A stretch of DNA of 5,655 nucleotides, from the NCBI GenBank assembly GCA_003484545.1, contig DNCF01000386.1, positions 1 through 5,655 on the forward strand, given 5' to 3'. Of the stretch, positions 5,586 to 5,655 are shown in pieces. A model generated the notes under the pieces. That model made no database searches and was not told the DNA's origin. It was given only the letters and a program-made list of their open reading frames with translations. The position numbers were made by a program, and so were the translations under genes. The DNA comes from Massilia sp. (GTDB taxonomy: Bacteria; Pseudomonadota; Gammaproteobacteria; Burkholderiales; Burkholderiaceae_D). Every line of letters starts with the position of its first letter. Within the stretch, counting starts at the first letter, position 1.

Positions 5586-5655
5586 ATGAACGATCACGCA
5601 AACGCGCGAGCGCGTTTCAAGGACAAGGTGGTGGTGGTCACCGGTGCGGCCCAGG
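5586..5655 (+). CDS. benD: Benzoate diol (1,2-dihydroxycyclohexadiene-1-carboxylate) dehydrogenase, N-terminal fragment
   Basis: The first 23 codons before the window edge read MNDHANARARFKDKVVVVTG followed by AAQ. FKDKVVVVTGAAQ is the first beta-strand and start of the TGxxxGxG NAD-binding loop of a short-chain dehydrogenase/reductase. The full enzyme would oxidise the BenABC product with NAD+ and release CO2 to give catechol. Start is ATG 5586, with AGGAG (5575-5579, inside the benC end) 6 nt upstream; the ATG at 5581 runs straight into a stop. Identification rests mainly on position after benC and the SDR motif, since catalytic residues lie outside the window. Confidence 0.88.
   Translation, partial: MNDHANARARFKDKVVVVTGAAQ

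Noticed and set aside
1..5655. Mobile elements, CRISPR arrays, tRNA or rRNA genes, attachment sites
   Set aside because: No terminal inverted repeats, transposase motifs, repeat-spacer pattern or structural RNA signatures were seen on either strand; composition is uniform across the genes.

Overview
The window is a segment of a high-GC proteobacterial chromosome or large replicon carrying a benzoate/catechol degradation operon (ortho-cleavage, beta-ketoadipate pathway). The protein sequences and very high GC at third codon positions suggest a betaproteobacterium, possibly of the Burkholderiales/Oxalobacteraceae type. That placement is an inference from general resemblance and no search was run.

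Layout: on the minus strand at the left edge (1-107) is the N-terminal end of a divergently transcribed LysR-type regulator. Positions 108-208 are a compact, AT-richer regulatory region. It holds a perfect ATAC-N7-GTAT site (112-126), the motif recognised by the BenM/CatM regulators, and a second site one mismatch away (134-148). All four half-sites are spaced exactly 11 bp apart. Then follow, all on the plus strand: catB (muconate cycloisomerase, 209-1318), catC (muconolactone isomerase, 1339-1629), catA (catechol 1,2-dioxygenase, 1657-2577), benA and benB (benzoate 1,2-dioxygenase large and small subunits, 2609-4000 and 3997-4500), benC (its reductase, 4574-5584) and the first 23 codons of benD (dihydrodiol dehydrogenase, from 5586 to the right edge).

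How the genes work together: BenABC uses O2 and NADH to convert benzoate to the cis-1,2-dihydrodiol carboxylate. BenD oxidises and decarboxylates this to catechol. CatA cleaves catechol to cis,cis-muconate, CatB cyclises muconate to muconolactone, and CatC isomerises that to beta-ketoadipate enol-lactone. Short gaps, a 4-bp overlap (benA/benB), a 1-nt gap (benC/benD) and the absence of any terminator-like structure point to one transcription unit, catBCA-benABCD, which continues past the right edge. The regulator probably responds to muconate (or benzoate), as its family relatives do, so the operon would be under product feedback. This is inferred.

No previously unknown enzyme system is visible. 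All catalytic and cofactor motifs are intact. The points most worth a second look are the promoter architecture, a regulator recognition helix that differs from BenM/CatM although the operator matches theirs, the cat-before-ben single-operon order, a near-identical leader element before catC and catA (related before benA), and a structured 73-bp gap between benB and benC.
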